Shown here: one piece after another, positions 42,533 to 51,522 of the stretch
Layout of the letters: each line of letters starts with the position of its first letter
Position numbering within the stretch: the stretch's first letter is position 1
NCBI RefSeq assembly: GCF_029263785.1
Contig: NZ_JAJUFE010000002.1
Coordinates: forward strand, 1-64,000
Reading direction: 5' to 3'
Origin: Pusillimonas sp.
Lineage (GTDB): Bacteria; Pseudomonadota; Gammaproteobacteria; Burkholderiales; Burkholderiaceae_B
Length of the DNA stretch: 64,000 bases
Notes under the pieces: generated by a model
Seen by the model: the letters and a program-made list of their open reading frames with translations, nothing else
Databases searched by the model: none
Told to the model about the DNA's origin: nothing
Program-made: the position numbers and the translations under genes

Positions 42533-43229
42533 ATTAAAAAACCTCACTTGTGGCTACGGCACTTTCGAGGCCGTGTCCGATCTGTCGTTAATCCTGCAGC
42601 CGGCGACGATTACCGCGCTGGTGGGCGCCAATGGTGCAGGCAAGTCTTCCACCCTGATGTGCATTGCCGGCCACGTACAACTGCAGCGCGGCACGATCCT
42701 GTTCGAAAAACGCGACATCAGCACCATGGCACCGCCCGACCGGGTCCGGCTTGGCATCGCCATCTCGCCCGAAGGCCGTCGCCTTTTCAAAGACCTTAGT
42801 GTTGAGGACAACCTTCGCGTCGGCGGCCTGATCCGGCCCAAGACAGACTTTCAGGAAGACCGCGATAAGGTCCTTACCCTGTTCCCGCGCCTGGGCGAGC
42901 GCCTGAATTCGCTGGCCGGCAACCTGTCGGGCGGAGAACAGCAGATGCTGGCCATAGGCCGCGCTCTCATGACCCGCCCGAAACTGATCATGATCGATGA
43001 GCTTTCGCTGGGCCTCATGCCCAAGGTCATCGATCTTTGCTATGACGCGCTTCAACAGCTTCGCTCCGAAGGCATGACCATCCTTCTGGTAGAGCAGAAC
43101 ACCGACCGTGCGCTTAGCGTGGCGGATCAGGTCTGCGTCCTGGAATCGGGTCGCACCGTATGGCAAGGCACTGCCGACGCTGCCGCAAAAGATCCGGACC
43201 TGGCCGCCGCCTATCTGGGCTTGCATTAA
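42525..43229 (+). CDS. livF: LivF-type ABC ATPase of the hut importer
   Basis: 234 residues from a GTG at 42525 inside the end of livG, with GGAGG six bases upstream; a longer in-frame reading back to 42375 is only livG shadow. Walker A is GANGAGKSS, the signature is LSGGEQQM, and Walker B is LIMIDELSLGLMP (DEL where DEP is usual). It is the last transporter gene; hutU follows after 71 bases, so transport and catabolism appear to share one transcript. Confidence 0.92.
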   Translation: MLELKNLTCGYGTFEAVSDLSLILQPATITALVGANGAGKSSTLMCIAGHVQLQRGTILFEKRDISTMAPPDRVRLGIAISPEGRRLFKDLSVEDNLRVGGLIRPKTDFQEDRDKVLTLFPRLGERLNSLAGNLSGGEQQMLAIGRALMTRPKLIMIDELSLGLMPKVIDLCYDALQQLRSEGMTILLVEQNTDRALSVADQVCVLESGRTVWQGTADAAAKDPDLAAAYLGLH

Positions 43230-43300
43230 CGAACTTCATTGCGGGCTCGCGCGGCAGCCTTATGCCGCGTGCCCGGGCTAGAAAGTAAGAGGAACCGAAA

Positions 43301-45013
43301 ATGAACACTGCAACAGACCAACACGCTGCCGACCCCCGCTACGACGCCTCCCGTACCATCCGCGCCCCCCGCGGCAATACGCTGACGTGCAAGAACTGGA
43401 TCAGCGAAGCCGCCTACCGCATGATCCAGAACAACCTGGACCCTGAAGTCGCCGAAGACCCCAAACATCTCGTGGTGTACGGCGGCATTGGCCGGGCAGC
43501 GCGTAACTGGGAATGCTTTGACCAGATTCTGGCTGAACTGAAAAACCTCGAAGAAGACGAATCCCTGCTGGTGCAGTCCGGCAAACCGGTCGGTGTCTTC
43601 AAGACCCATCCGGACGCGCCCCGGGTTCTTATCGCCAACTCCAATCTGGTTCCGCAGTGGGCCAACTGGGAGCACTTCAACGAGCTCGATCGCAAGGGCC
43701 TGTTCATGTATGGCCAGATGACCGCCGGCAGCTGGATCTATATCGGCAGCCAGGGCATTGTTCAGGGTACTTACGAAACATTCGTCGAGGCCGGACGCCA
43801 GCACTTCGGCGGTGACTGGGCCGGACGCTGGATCCTTACCGCCGGCTTGGGCGGAATGGGCGGAGCACAACCCTTGGCCGCGACACTGGCCGGTGCCGTG
43901 TCGCTAAACATTGAATGCCAGCAAAGCCGAATCGACTTCCGTCTGCGCACACGCTATGTCGACAAGCAGGCCAAAGACCTGGATGACGCGCTTGCCATGA
44001 TCCGTCACCATTGCGAACGCAAGGAAGCGGTTTCCATAGCCTTGCTGGGCAACGCGGCCGAAATTCTGCCCGAGCTGGTTCGTCGCGCCAAAGAAGGCGG
44101 CATGAAACCCGACCTGGTAACTGACCAGACTTCCGCCCACGACCTGGTCAACGGCTACCTGCCCATGGGTTGGACAGTCGAGCAATGGGAGGCTGCACGC
44201 AAAGACGCCTCGAAACACGCTGAACTGACCGAGCGCGCACGCGAATCGTGCGCCGTTCATGTCAAAGCCATGCTCGACTTCCACGCGATGGGCATTCCCG
44301 CTGTCGACTACGGCAACAATATCCGACAGGTTGCCGCCGATGCCGGCGTGTCCAACGCCTTCGATTTCCCGGGATTCGTGCCCGCCTACATCCGTCCGCT
44401 GTTCTGTGAAGGCAAGGGCCCCTTCCGCTGGGTAGCACTGTCCGGCGACCCCGAGGACATCTATAAAACCGACGCCAAGATCAAAGAGCTTTTCCCCGAA
44501 AACAAATCGGTTATCCGCTGGCTGGATATGGCCCGCGACCGCATCGCTTTCCAGGGCCTGCCCTCGCGCATATGCTGGCTGGGTCTGGGCGAACGCCACA
44601 TTGCAGGCCTTGCCTTCAACGAAATGGTTCGCAACGGCGAGCTCAAGGCTCCAATCGTCATTGGCCGCGACCACCTCGACACCGGCTCGGTAGCCAGCCC
44701 CAACCGCGAAACGGAATCGATGCGCGACGGCACCGACGCGGTCTCTGACTGGCCCTTGCTCAACGCTCTGCTCAATACCGCGGGCGGAGCAAGCTGGGTT
44801 TCCTTCCACCACGGCGGTGGAGTTGGAATGGGTTATTCTCAACATGCCGGCATGGTCATCGTGGCCGACGGCAGCGACGCGGCGGCCAAGCGACTCGAAC
44901 GGGTTCTGATCAACGACTGCGGTTCGGGCGTCATGCGTCACGCCGATGCCGGCTATGAAGCCGCCATCGAATGCGCCAAGCGCTTCGGGCTGAAGCTTCC
45001 CATGATCAAGTAA
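43301..45013 (+). CDS. hutU: Urocanate hydratase (urocanase)
   Basis: 570 residues, normal for urocanase. Typical stretches are [32 protein letters not shown] (tight NAD-binding region), DYGNNIRQ and [13 protein letters not shown]. It turns urocanate into imidazolone propionate with NAD as electrophile. AGAGGAA is upstream of the ATG. It is the first catabolic enzyme after the importer. The gene that normally makes its substrate, hutH, is not in the window. Confidence 0.96.
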   Translation: MNTATDQHAADPRYDASRTIRAPRGNTLTCKNWISEAAYRMIQNNLDPEVAEDPKHLVVYGGIGRAARNWECFDQILAELKNLEEDESLLVQSGKPVGVFKTHPDAPRVLIANSNLVPQWANWEHFNELDRKGLFMYGQMTAGSWIYIGSQGIVQGTYETFVEAGRQHFGGDWAGRWILTAGLGGMGGAQPLAATLAGAVSLNIECQQSRIDFRLRTRYVDKQAKDLDDALAMIRHHCERKEAVSIALLGNAAEILPELVRRAKEGGMKPDLVTDQTSAHDLVNGYLPMGWTVEQWEAARKDASKHAELTERARESCAVHVKAMLDFHAMGIPAVDYGNNIRQVAADAGVSNAFDFPGFVPAYIRPLFCEGKGPFRWVALSGDPEDIYKTDAKIKELFPENKSVIRWLDMARDRIAFQGLPSRICWLGLGERHIAGLAFNEMVRNGELKAPIVIGRDHLDTGSVASPNRETESMRDGTDAVSDWPLLNALLNTAGGASWVSFHHGGGVGMGYSQHAGMVIVADGSDAAAKRLERVLINDCGSGVMRHADAGYEAAIECAKRFGLKLPMIK

Positions 45014-45026
45014 GCAAACGGACGAC

Positions 45027-45995
45027 ATGCATACTCCTGCTGACATGAACCAATGGAAAGGCCGCGTCGATGCGGCCGAGGGCCCCACGGGACAACGTTG
45101 GCATCAAGTGGTTCGCCCCTTCGACAACAACTCTGCCCCAGGCGTGGTGCTTACCGGATTTGCCTGCGACGCCGGAGTACAGCGCAACCACGGCAGGCCC
45201 GGAGCCCGCAAGGGGCCTGCCGCCATTCGTGCCATGCTGAGCAATATGCCTGTGCGCCAGCGCAGCGACATATTCGACGCGGGCGACATCGCTCCGCAAT
45301 CCAGTGATGCCACCGATGGCCTGGAGCCGGCGCAAGACCAGCTCTCTGACCATTTGGCCAGTATCCTTGCCAAAGGTCATATGCCCATCACCCTGGGCGG
45401 CGGGCACGAGATTGCATTCGGATCGTTCGAAGGTCTGGCTCGTCACCTGAGCGCAGGCGACGAAGCATCTCCGCGAATCGGCATCCTCAATCTCGATGCA
45501 CATTTCGACTTGCGTCAGGCTGAGCACGCCAGTTCAGGCACACCTTTTCGGCAGATCGCTGAAAGCTGCCGGCAACGCGGCTGGGCGTTCAACTACTGCT
45601 GCCTGGGCGTCAGTGAATTCGCCAATACCCAGGCCCTGTTCGACCGTGCAGCCTCCTTGGGTGTCGATTGGCTTCTGGATGAAGAGATGGACATCACTCG
45701 ACGCACTGCCGTGCTCGAGCGCCTCGACGCCTTCCTTGAAAAGGTCGACCACCTCTACTTCACGATCTGCCTGGACGTCCTGCCGGCTTACGTAGCGCCG
45801 GGGGTCAGCGCCCCTGCGGCCAGAGGCGTGCCTTTGGATATCGTCGAAGCCATCACGGATCATGTGGCAGCGTCGGGCAAGATGCGTCTGGCCGACATCG
45901 CCGAACTGAATCCCGATTTCGATATCGACCATCGCAGTGCGCGTGTCGCCGCCCGGCTGGTGACACGCATTGCCAACCATTCGAGCGAACTATGA
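45027..45995 (+). CDS. hutG: Formimidoylglutamase (ureohydrolase family)
   Basis: 322 residues of the arginase/agmatinase fold. Manganese motifs GGGHE and NLDAHFD are standard. The third, normally with two metal-binding Asp in a D-x-D pattern, reads [19 protein letters not shown], with Cys at the first place (codon TGC). I believe some HutG proteins have this naturally. It hydrolyses N-formimino-L-glutamate to glutamate and formamide. It lies 13 bases after hutU and overlaps hutI by ATGA. ATG 45045 is an alternative start. Confidence 0.92.
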   Translation: MHTPADMNQWKGRVDAAEGPTGQRWHQVVRPFDNNSAPGVVLTGFACDAGVQRNHGRPGARKGPAAIRAMLSNMPVRQRSDIFDAGDIAPQSSDATDGLEPAQDQLSDHLASILAKGHMPITLGGGHEIAFGSFEGLARHLSAGDEASPRIGILNLDAHFDLRQAEHASSGTPFRQIAESCRQRGWAFNYCCLGVSEFANTQALFDRAASLGVDWLLDEEMDITRRTAVLERLDAFLEKVDHLYFTICLDVLPAYVAPGVSAPAARGVPLDIVEAITDHVAASGKMRLADIAELNPDFDIDHRSARVAARLVTRIANHSSEL

Positions 45996-47221
45996 GCCAA
46001 ACCGGTCATTATTGGGACAAGCTGTGGGTCAACGTGCACCTGGCCACAATGCAACATGGCCAGGGCTACGGCGAAATTACCGACGGAGCCATAGCCACCC
46101 GCCACGGCAAAATCGTTTGGCTTGGCAAACGCAGCGATTTACCTGCCGGTGTTCAAGTTTCACAAGAACACGACGGCCAGGGTGGCTGGATTACGCCGGG
46201 CCTGATCGACTGTCATACACACATAGTTTATGCAGGCAACCGCAGCAACGAGTGGGAAGCCCGACTGAATGGCGTGCCCTACGAACAGATTGCTCGCGAA
46301 GGCGGCGGCATTGTCTCTACAGTACGTGCCACGCGCGAGGCCGATCTGGAATCGTTGCTGAACCAAAGCCTGCCACGGGTCCGAGCCCTGATTTCAGAAG
46401 GCGTTACAACCCTGGAAATCAAGTCTGGCTATGGCCTTGATCTGGCCAACGAAGAAAAAATGCTGCGTGCAGCTCGCGAAATCCAGGCACGTTTGGGCGT
46501 AACCGTTCGCACAACCTTTCTGGGTGCCCACGCCTTGCCGCCCGAATATGCCGGGCGGGCCGATGCCTACATTGACGAAGTCTGCAACGTCATGCTGCCC
46601 GCCTTGGTCGAACAAGGTCTGGTGGATGCCGTCGACGCCTTCTGCGAGAACATCGGGTTTACACCGGCCCAGACCGAAAGGGTGTTTCAGGCTGCCCGGC
46701 AACATGGTCTGCCCGTCAAGCTTCATGCCGAACAATTGTCCGACCAAGGCGGGGCGCAACTCACCGCACGCTATGGCGGGCTTTCTGCGGATCACCTGGA
46801 ACACCTTTCTGCCGAAGGCATCGCAGCCATGGCCCAGGCAGGCACCGTTGCCGTACTGCTTCCGGGGGCCTTCTATTACCTGCGAGACACTCAACTGCCT
46901 CCTGTTCAGGCCATGCGCAATGCCGGAGTCGCAATGGCTGTCTCAACCGATTGCAACCCCGGCACGTCTCCATTGACCTCCCTGTTGCTGGCGATGAATA
47001 TGGCCTGCACGATATTCCGCCTGACACCGCTGGAGGCCCTTACCGGAACAACCCTCCACGCCGCAAAGGCCTTGGGCATGGACGATACGCACGGAAGCCT
47101 CGAGCTTGGCAAGAAGGCCGACTTTGCCCTGTGGGACATTGACCGGCCGAGCGATCTGGCCTACGCGATGGGGTTCAATCCCTGCAGGGAGATCGTCAAG
47201 GAAGGGTCGCTGCGAGCCTGA
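45992..47221 (+). CDS. hutI: Imidazolonepropionase
   Basis: 409 residues of the amidohydrolase superfamily. Metal-site and active-site motifs are [12 protein letters not shown] (about 70-82), [27 protein letters not shown] and [10 protein letters not shown]. It opens imidazolone propionate to formiminoglutamate. Its start overlaps the hutG stop. It closes the route urocanate to glutamate plus formamide. The operon seems to end here; the next gene is on the other strand, and no clear terminator is seen in the 78-base gap. Confidence 0.95.
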   Translation: MSQTGHYWDKLWVNVHLATMQHGQGYGEITDGAIATRHGKIVWLGKRSDLPAGVQVSQEHDGQGGWITPGLIDCHTHIVYAGNRSNEWEARLNGVPYEQIAREGGGIVSTVRATREADLESLLNQSLPRVRALISEGVTTLEIKSGYGLDLANEEKMLRAAREIQARLGVTVRTTFLGAHALPPEYAGRADAYIDEVCNVMLPALVEQGLVDAVDAFCENIGFTPAQTERVFQAARQHGLPVKLHAEQLSDQGGAQLTARYGGLSADHLEHLSAEGIAAMAQAGTVAVLLPGAFYYLRDTQLPPVQAMRNAGVAMAVSTDCNPGTSPLTSLLLAMNMACTIFRLTPLEALTGTTLHAAKALGMDDTHGSLELGKKADFALWDIDRPSDLAYAMGFNPCREIVKEGSLRA

Positions 47222-47299
47222 GGCCCGCAGCGGGCGGAAGACCGGTGCTTATCAACAAAGAAAATCGTCAACGCAGGGCCGCTTTACGAAGAGTTCGGC

Positions 47300-48142
47300 T
47301 TAATCTGCTGACGCCGGCGCTACGGGAGCCAGCGATGCCTTGGCCAGCAGTGCCTGCGCTATTGCCTCTTCTGAAAACTTGATTTGCTGCTGATAATCCT
47401 GGCGGGTGGGTGACGACAGTACCGGCAAGATCTTTTTCTCGGCGTAATTTCTGACGCTATCAGGCAGAAGTTGCACTCGAAAGGAAAGCTTCTTTGCATT
47501 TCTTACCTCGAGTGTGTCCCAGAAACTGCATCTGGAAACTGACCAATCGCCCTGGATCGACGCGCCCCGTGGCAGACCATTTCTGGATTGATAATGCTCG
47601 GCTACCCTGCATCTGCGATCCGAGTGGTCTTCGTCATCCACATACAACCAGGCATGAAAGCTCAGGGAACTGATGTCGTACTGACTGCCGTTATGAACGA
47701 CATATTCGAATTTCGGGCGTTTTAAGTACTTGTCTTCCTTGATGGCTACCGGCTCGAGCCTGATTTTTGCCAGTTCCTCAGAGACTTCCTTCAGGCGACG
47801 CTCATCCGCTGCCAGCCGCTCGGCATTAGCGGCCATCTCAGCCGTAATCGACGCAATCTTCCTTGTGTGCAGCGCGATATAAGCGTCTGATTCTGCGTCA
47901 ATGACCTTGCGCGGCGTGATCTTTGGGTAAGCCTGGATCAGCCCTTCGAGCGTGTAAGTACTGACAGCCCAGTTATAGGCATTTTGCTGCTCAACCGTCA
48001 TGTCAGCCCAGGCTTCATCGAGTGTCTTGCGATAGGCGGCCTCGCTGTCGGTAGCGATCGACTTGTCGACACCTTTTCCGCCACAGGCTGCCAACAACAC
48101 CGCAACGCTAAACACTATAGCAACCCGACAACGCTTCCACAT
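47300..48142 (-). CDS. Hypothetical lipoprotein, 280 residues
   Basis: From ATG 48142 the protein starts WKRCRVAIVFSVAVLLAAC, a lipoprotein signal with lipobox LAAC. Residues about 100-140 are charged and heptad-like (a probable coiled coil), followed by a region with two Cys that may be a beta domain (KFEYVVHNGSQYDISSLSF). No family is recognised. It is monocistronic, convergent with hutI, and probably attached to the periplasmic face of a membrane. Confidence 0.72.
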   Translation of the reverse strand: MWKRCRVAIVFSVAVLLAACGGKGVDKSIATDSEAAYRKTLDEAWADMTVEQQNAYNWAVSTYTLEGLIQAYPKITPRKVIDAESDAYIALHTRKIASITAEMAANAERLAADERRLKEVSEELAKIRLEPVAIKEDKYLKRPKFEYVVHNGSQYDISSLSFHAWLYVDDEDHSDRRCRVAEHYQSRNGLPRGASIQGDWSVSRCSFWDTLEVRNAKKLSFRVQLLPDSVRNYAEKKILPVLSSPTRQDYQQQIKFSEEAIAQALLAKASLAPVAPASAD

Positions 48143-48316
48143 TAAAACCACCTGCAATCCAAATCAAAGAAAATGAACAACGTGCCGCTTGCCCAGACCT
48201 GCCCGCAGACTCGGCACAAAGTCATAACGACACCAGACCAGAGACCTTAAGCCCATCGGGCACCGGCCTGCGGGAGTTGCACCCACAAAAAGTGCGCCCA
48301 TGCCGGGCGCAAAAAC

Positions 48317-48346
48317 AAAAAGCCCTTGTAAAAACAAGGGCTTTTT
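48317..48346 (-). terminator. Intrinsic terminator of tRNA-Pro
   Basis: AGCCCTTGT-AAAA-ACAAGGGCT, a 9-bp stem flanked by A and T runs, twelve bases past the tRNA 3' end. Confidence 0.85.
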
Positions 48347-48357
48347 GAACAATATCG

Positions 48358-48434
48358 TGGTCGGGGTGACATGATTCGAACATGCGACTCCTACGTCCCG
48401 AACGTAGTACTCTACCAGGCTGAGCTACACCCCG
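48358..48434 (-). tRNA. tRNA-Pro (CGG)
   Basis: A 77-base cloverleaf on the minus strand. The acceptor stem CGGGGTG/CACCCCG with discriminator A and encoded CCA, the D-arm TAGCTCAGCCTGGTAGAG, the anticodon stem CTACG/CGTAG with loop TTCGGGA (anticodon CGG), and the T-arm GTTCGAATC are all visible. It is followed by a strong terminator. Confidence 0.95.
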
Positions 48435-48441
48435 AAGATTT

Positions 48442-49407
48442 TCAGCGATCTCGCTCGACCGCGAAAGAACAGAATTTTAACAAAGAATCGTGATGTGCGG
48501 AGGCCGGAAATGCCTTCAGTGCATCGCGTGCAATATCCGCTTCCGACACAGCGACCTGACGGGTGTATTCAAGCGCATCGGTGTCGTGAATGGCACGTGC
48601 AACAGCGTCGAAATCACCGTCGCCCGATTCAATCGCCCCGGCAATCAGCTCGCGTTGAACCTGTGTGCCCACTTCCATCGCACGAATCAGCGGCATCGTG
48701 GGCTTGCCCTCTCGCAAGTCGTCACCTACGTTCTTGCCCAGGTTTCCTGCATCGCCGCTGTAATCCAGCACATCGTCTACCAGCTGGAAGGCGGTGCCGA
48801 TATGGCGACCATACGCCGCGGCAGCCTCTTCCTGGGCGCTATCGGCCCCCGCGATGATCGCACCAACCTGACAGGCCGCTTCGAACAGCTTGGCGGTCTT
48901 GTAGCGTACCACCTGCATATACCGCTCGATGGAAACCGCCGGGTCGTGCACATTAAGGAGTTGCAACACCTCGCCTTCGGCAATGATGGTAGTGGCCTGT
49001 GACAGCACTTGCATGATGCGCATCGAGTCGGCCTCGACCATCATCTCGAACGACCGGGAATAAAGATAATCGCCAACCAGCACGCTGGCGGCATTGCCAA
49101 ACACCGCATTGGCCGTGCTACGGCCACGTCGCAGATCGGATTCATCGACCACATCATCATGGAGCAAGGTCGAGGTATGAATGAATTCGACCACGGCCGC
49201 CAGCAGATGATGGCGCTCGCCCTGATAGCCCAGCGCGTTGGCGATCATCAACAGCAGCGCCGGGCGCATGCGCTTGCCCCCGGCACCGATGATGTAATCA
49301 CCCACAGTTCGGATTAATACGACGTCGGAATTCAGACGCGCCCGGATCACCGCGTCGACGGCCTTCATGTCGTCAGAGATGGGCGCAAGCAAATCGGCTA
49401 AGTTCAA
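48442..49407 (-). CDS. ispB: Octaprenyl diphosphate synthase (trans-polyprenyl synthase)
   Basis: 321 residues of the all-helical polyprenyl synthase family. The first Asp-rich motif is DDVVD at 84-88, the second is LVDDVLDYSGD near 213, and GGKRMRP lies at 43-49. It extends farnesyl diphosphate with IPP to the C40 chain for ubiquinone. It stands just upstream of tRNA-Pro on the same strand. Chain length (C40) is assumed from the usual quinone of this bacterial group. Confidence 0.92.
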   Translation of the reverse strand: MNLADLLAPISDDMKAVDAVIRARLNSDVVLIRTVGDYIIGAGGKRMRPALLLMIANALGYQGERHHLLAAVVEFIHTSTLLHDDVVDESDLRRGRSTANAVFGNAASVLVGDYLYSRSFEMMVEADSMRIMQVLSQATTIIAEGEVLQLLNVHDPAVSIERYMQVVRYKTAKLFEAACQVGAIIAGADSAQEEAAAAYGRHIGTAFQLVDDVLDYSGDAGNLGKNVGDDLREGKPTMPLIRAMEVGTQVQRELIAGAIESGDGDFDAVARAIHDTDALEYTRQVAVSEADIARDALKAFPASAHHDSLLKFCSFAVERDR

Positions 49408-49565
49408 AGGGAGTCCGCTACAAAAAGCCTGAGGGGCGGGTATGAGACCGCTGACGGATGCCGGGCAACCGCACGGGCCAGGCTAGATTATACGTGCTTG
49501 CCACAGGCTCGCACTGCCGAAATTGGCGATAATAGCGGTTTGCCCGGAAACACCTGGAGATTCGC

Positions 49566-50432
49566 TTGACTGCCCTGGACCTGACCACACTAGTGCAACG
49601 CGCGGAGCGCGTGCTGGCGCAACTGGAAGCCTGGCTGCCCCCCGCGCCGCCCGAAATTGACTGGACCGCCCACGCCTTTCGCTGGCGCAAGCGCGGCTCC
49701 AAGGGATGGCTTGACGCCATCAGGCAAGTCTCACGCATCGAAGTGGACGATCTGCAGCACATCGAACGGCAAAAAGCCATCATCGACCGCAACACCCGTC
49801 ACTTCCTGGAAGGCAAGCCGGCCAACAACGTGCTGATGACCGGTGCGCGTGGCACCGGCAAGAGCTCCCTCGTCAAGGCCATGCTGGCCGCGTACGGCGA
49901 CCGTGGCCTGCGGCTCATCGAGGTCGACAAATCCGATCTGGCCGACCTCGACGAGATCGTCGAGCTCATCAGCAAGCGCCCCGAACGCTTCATCATCTTT
50001 TGCGATGACCTCTCGTTCGAAGAAGGCGAAGCCGGTTACAAGGCACTCAAGTCCGTGCTGGACGGTTCCCTTAGCGCCGCGGGCGACAACGTCCTTATCT
50101 ACGCCACGTCCAACCGCCGTCACCTCATGCCCGAGTACCTCAGCGAAAATCTGGCCGCACAGCACCAGCCCGATGGCGAAATCCACCCCGGCGAGACCGT
50201 CGAAGAAAAAATCTCTCTTTCAGAGCGCTTCGGCCTGTGGCTGTCCTTCTATCCCTTCAAGCAAGACGACTACCTCGACATCGTCAATTACTGGCTGGGA
50301 GTGCATGGCTGCTCGCCCGAGAGCATCGCGGAATCGCGCGTCGAAGCGCTTCAATGGGCCCTTGAGCGCGGCTCCCGCTCCGGCCGCGTCGCCCGCCAAT
50401 TCGCACGGGACTGGGCCGCACGCCATGTCTAA
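49566..50432 (+). CDS. AAA-type ATPase of the DUF815 family
   Basis: 288 residues from a TTG at 49566 with GGAGA five bases before it; no ATG or GTG fits better. Walker A GARGTGKSS at 93-101, a Walker B-like FIIFCDDLSFEE, and a sensor-like YATSNRRHLMP identify the DUF815 ATPases. The function is unknown in the family. Its stop lies inside the start of the Nudix-ThiE gene (ATG 50425), so the two are translationally coupled; this pairing is often kept in betaproteobacteria. Confidence 0.87.
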   Translation: MTALDLTTLVQRAERVLAQLEAWLPPAPPEIDWTAHAFRWRKRGSKGWLDAIRQVSRIEVDDLQHIERQKAIIDRNTRHFLEGKPANNVLMTGARGTGKSSLVKAMLAAYGDRGLRLIEVDKSDLADLDEIVELISKRPERFIIFCDDLSFEEGEAGYKALKSVLDGSLSAAGDNVLIYATSNRRHLMPEYLSENLAAQHQPDGEIHPGETVEEKISLSERFGLWLSFYPFKQDDYLDIVNYWLGVHGCSPESIAESRVEALQWALERGSRSGRVARQFARDWAARHV

Positions 50433-51486
50433 ACCGTTTGTAGACGTTGCCGCCGGCCTGATCCTGCGTTCCAACAATGAGCTCTTGCTGGCCGAACGAC
50501 CCGGCGACAAACCCTGGTCGGGCTGGTGGGAACTGCCCGGCGGAAAGATCGAACCCGGCGAAACCGTTCTTGAGGCCCTTTCGCGCGAGCTCAAGGAAGA
50601 ACTCGACATCCAGGTAACCGAATCGGCCCGGTGGGTAACGCATGTGCACGAGTATCCCAAGACCATCGTGCGACTGTCCTTCTGCAAGGTCACCGGTTGG
50701 GAAGGCACCCCCACCGGCATCGAGGGACAACGGCTCGCCTGGGTCCGCACCGACCGTCCGCTAGACGTCGGCCCCCTCCTGCCCGCCACCGAGCCTCCAT
50801 TGCGCTGGCTTCAGCTGCCCGACCGTTACCTCATTACTTCAATAGGCAATGCCGACAACCTCGCAAACTTCCTGCAGCGACTTGAACGCGCCCTGAGCCA
50901 TGGCAAGATGCTGGTGCAATTTCGTGAGCCCCAATGGGCAAGCCGGGCAAGCTCCACTGAAATTAAGGCCGCCTTCGACGCAGTCCTGCATGCCTGCCGC
51001 CAGGCTGGTTCACCCTGCCTCGTCAACAGCATCCATCCCGAATCCTGGTGGCACCAGGCCGACGGCGTCCATTTCCGCGCCCAGGATGCCATCGCCATCC
51101 TCAACAAAGATCGCCCGGTTCCCGAAGGCATTCTCTATTCAGCCGGCGACGACACCCAGGGCATCGACCGTAACAGCCGCGAATACGCGCTTACGCGCAG
51201 CGCCACCCACCTCGCCCCCAGACGACTCGTCGGCGTCTCGGCCCATAACGCAGACGAACTGGAATCCGCCCGCAGCCTGGGTGCCGACTTCGCCGTACTT
51301 GGCCATGTCCTTGAAACCCCCTCGCATCCCGACCATGAGCCATTGGGCTGGCCGCGATTCAGCACCCTTGCCTTCGAAGGCGGCCTGCCCGTGTATGCCA
51401 TAGGCGGACAAAGTTCCAGCACACTGTCCACTGCTATTCAGCACGGCGCTCACGGCATCGCGGGAATCCGGTTTCTGGCTGAGTGA
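50425..51486 (+). CDS. mutT: MutT-type Nudix hydrolase fused to a ThiE-like domain
   Basis: 353 residues. Residues 1-130 are a MutT 8-oxo-dGTP diphosphatase with a full Nudix box at 40-62 (GX5EX7REUXEEXGU) and the WWELPGGK signature. Residues about 140-353 resemble thiamine phosphate synthase (a TIM barrel: VQFREPQW, VGVSAHN, FAVLGHVLETPSHP, YAIGGQSS), but the catalytic pattern seems incomplete. The first domain cleans 8-oxo-dGTP from the nucleotide pool. The role of the second is unclear. It overlaps the DUF815 gene by eight bases. Confidence 0.9.
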   Translation: MSKPFVDVAAGLILRSNNELLLAERPGDKPWSGWWELPGGKIEPGETVLEALSRELKEELDIQVTESARWVTHVHEYPKTIVRLSFCKVTGWEGTPTGIEGQRLAWVRTDRPLDVGPLLPATEPPLRWLQLPDRYLITSIGNADNLANFLQRLERALSHGKMLVQFREPQWASRASSTEIKAAFDAVLHACRQAGSPCLVNSIHPESWWHQADGVHFRAQDAIAILNKDRPVPEGILYSAGDDTQGIDRNSREYALTRSATHLAPRRLVGVSAHNADELESARSLGADFAVLGHVLETPSHPDHEPLGWPRFSTLAFEGGLPVYAIGGQSSSTLSTAIQHGAHGIAGIRFLAE

Positions 51487-51522
51487 CTCGCAACGTGAAC
51501 CGCCTACGCTGCCAAACCTCGA

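Noticed and set aside
43904-45088. Open frame of 394 codons on the minus strand
   Set aside because: Antisense to hutU, which is a clear full-length urocanase.
48164-48352. 62-codon frame on the minus strand
   Set aside because: It reads through the tRNA-Pro terminator hairpin and has no ribosome site.
49843-50424. N-terminal extension of the MutT-ThiE frame
   Set aside because: It overlaps the DUF815 P-loop gene almost entirely and is Ser/Pro/Arg-rich shadow sequence; ATG 50425 begins exactly where Nudix homology begins.
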